DNA of 64,000 bases from Ptiloglossa arizonensis (Eukaryota; Arthropoda; Insecta; Hymenoptera; Colletidae), in contig NW_027478979.1 of assembly GCF_051014685.1 (NCBI RefSeq), forward strand, positions 244,703 to 308,702. The letters run 5' to 3'. Position numbers and translations under genes: made by a program. Shown piece after piece: positions 62,801 through 64,000 of this stretch. The notes beneath the pieces were generated by a model. That model saw only the letters and a program-made list of their open reading frames with translations. It was not told the origin of the DNA and ran no database searches. Position 1 is the stretch's first letter, and each line of letters begins with the position of its first letter.

Positions 62801-64000
62801 CTAGACCGTTCTAGTTATTCGTTTCGAGCATCAGAACTGCGAAAATTTGGAGTTTCTCAAGCGTTTCTTACCTCAAAACTGCCATATCTCGCGAACGGAT
62901 TGACCAATCCGCAAAGTTTCTGTTGCATCTGAAAGTAGAAACTAGCCCCATTACAACGGTATGAGTAGTTTTCCCCTAGACCGTTCTAGTTATTCGTTTC
63001 GAGCATCAGAACTGCGAAAATTTGGAGTTTCTCAAGCGTTTCTTACCTCAAAACTGCCATATCTCGCGAACGGATTGACCAATCCGCAAAGTTTCTGTTG
63101 CATCTGAAAGTAGAAACTAGCCCCATTACAACGGTATGAGTAGTTTTCCCCTAGACCGTTCTAGTTATTCGTTTCGAGCATCAGAACTGCGAAAATTTGG
63201 AGTTTCTCAAGCGTTTCTTACCTCAAAACTGCCATATCTCGCGAACGGATTGACCAATCCGCAAAGTTTCTGTTGCATCTGAAAGTAGAATCTAGCCCAA
63301 TTACAACGGTATGAGTAGTTTTCCCCTAGACCGTTCTAGTTATTCGTTTCGAGCATCAGAACTGCGAAAATTTGAGTTTCTCAAGCGTTTCTTACCTCAA
63401 AACTGCCATATCTCGCGAACGGATTGACCAATCCGCAAAGTTTCTGTTGCATCTGAAAGTAGAAACTAGCCCCATTACAACGGTATGAGTAGTTTTTCCC
63501 CTAGACCGTTCTAGTTATTCGTTTCGAGCATCAGAACTGCGAAAATTTGGAGTTTCTCAAGCGTTTCTTACCTCAAAACTGCCATATCTCGCGAACGGAT
63601 TGACCAATCCGCAAAGCTTCTGTTGCATCTGAAAGTAGAAACTAGCCCCATTACAACGGTAATGAGTAGTTTTCCCCTAGACCGTTCTAGTTATTCGTTT
63701 CGAGCATCAGAACTGCGAAAATTTGGAGTTTCTCAAGCGTTTCTTACCTCAAAACTGCCATATCTCGCGAACGGATTGACCAATCCGAAAAGTTTCTGTT
63801 GCATCTGAAAGTAGAATCTAGCCCCATTACAACGGTATGAGTAGTTTTCCCCTAGACCGTTCTAGTTATTCGTTTCGAGCATCAGAACTGCGAAAATTTG
63901 GAGTTTCTCAAGCGTTTCTTACCTCAAAACTGCCATATCTCGCGAACGGATTGACCAATCCGCAAAGTTTCTGTTGCATCTGAAAAGTAGAAACTAGCCC
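53546..64000. other. Indel-rich stretch of the B array (possible consensus-quality drop)
   Basis: Between monomer starts 53,545 and 63,860 (59 monomers) I count 22 single-base deletions and 12 insertions. The net of -10 matches the measured length of 10,315 bp instead of 10,325. Many sit in homopolymers: GCCCCATT losing a C (53,682, 53,855, 58,408, 59,279), TTCCCCTAG losing a C (58,958, 59,481, 60,178), CTGCCAT losing a C (57,295, 58,518, 59,040), and extra T or A bases (54,931, 63,494, 63,985). They are mostly private to one monomer, unlike the substitutions, which are shared. Confidence 0.85.

Larger units (their letters stand above)
6823..64000. repeat. Type B homogenised satellite array, 326 full monomers plus a partial one
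   Basis: The same 175-bp monomer continues in the same orientation with 13 fixed differences from type A. Recognisable B signatures are ATTTGGAG, CTCAAGCG, CCTCAAAAC, GACCAATCCGCAAAG, ACTAGCCCCATT and TATGAGTAG. Most copies differ from the consensus at zero to four positions, and the same variants recur at multiples of 175 bp, which is the mark of tandem amplification and higher-order organisation. GC content of the consensus is about 43% (75 of 175, counted by hand). No insertion of any other sequence interrupts 57 kb. The array runs off the right edge. Confidence 0.98.

Noticed and set aside
57916..63808. Short open reading frames at 57,916-58,119 (-) and 63,623-63,808 (+)
   Set aside because: They exist only because private 1-bp indels (57,918, 57,977, 63,661) shift stops out of frame in satellite monomers, so they are not genes.
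1..64000. CRISPR array
   Set aside because: Every base of the 175-bp period is repeat. There are no short direct repeats separated by unique spacers, no leader and no cas genes.
1..64000. Transposon, retroelement or viral sequence
   Set aside because: I found no terminal repeats, target-site duplications, polyprotein-like frames or unique insert in any monomer; period phase is continuous from end to end.
1..64000. Tandem tRNA, 5S rRNA or other RNA gene cluster
   Set aside because: The 175-bp unit has no box A/B or internal control region pattern, no T-rich terminator at a fixed place after a gene body, and no recognisable RNA fold beyond the two short inverted repeats.
1..64000. Bacterial or phage origin with iterons
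   Set aside because: Repeat length, copy number, lack of any gene in 64 kb and nested higher-order structure fit a eukaryotic satellite, not plasmid iterons.

Overview
The whole 64-kb window is one uninterrupted, head-to-tail satellite DNA array with a 175-bp monomer, all in one orientation. I see no protein gene, RNA gene, transposon insertion, CRISPR array or unique sequence anywhere. Open reading frames are all under 100 codons and are artefacts of the repeat. Long satellites of this monomer size, with a diverged part, a homogenised part and nested higher-order repeats, are typical of eukaryotic centromeric or pericentromeric heterochromatin. I cannot name the organism; a plant or an invertebrate is plausible.

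Layout. (1) 1-6,822: about 39 diverged 'type A' monomers with many private substitutions, small indels and local duplications of 3, 6, 8 and 9 monomers. (2) 6,823-64,000: 326 complete 'type B' monomers plus a partial one. B differs from A by 13 fixed substitutions in 175 bp (about 7%), and copies differ from each other at only a few positions. The A-to-B switch is abrupt, between 6,823 and 6,862, but one A-zone monomer (5,774-5,948) already carries B-type bases. (3) Inside B, rare variants recur at fixed distances and reveal nested higher-order repeats: a 13/15-monomer duplication at 7-11 kb, a 36-monomer (6,300-bp) duplication at 19.8-32.3 kb, a 7-monomer (1,225-bp) repeat nested in a 21-monomer (3,675-bp) repeat at 34.8-41.9 kb, a 20-monomer (3,500-bp) offset duplication at 45.7-51.1 kb, and blocks of 8, 10 and 14 monomers at 52.5-59.8 kb.

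Two observations stand out. From 12,595 to 53,545 exactly 234 monomers keep a perfect 175-bp register with no net indel, whereas the next 10.3 kb carries 34 single-base indels. That looks like a change in consensus quality more than biology. Second, some A-to-B substitutions strengthen dyad symmetry: one lengthens a central inverted repeat from 6 to 7 bp per arm, and another creates a new 7-bp inverted repeat with a 15-nt loop.

No genes act together here. Any function would be structural (chromatin or centromere) or through satellite transcripts, and the sequence alone does not prove either. I did not find a novel gene system. All counts and coordinates were read by hand; duplication edges are approximate because they rest on the nearest distinguishing variants.
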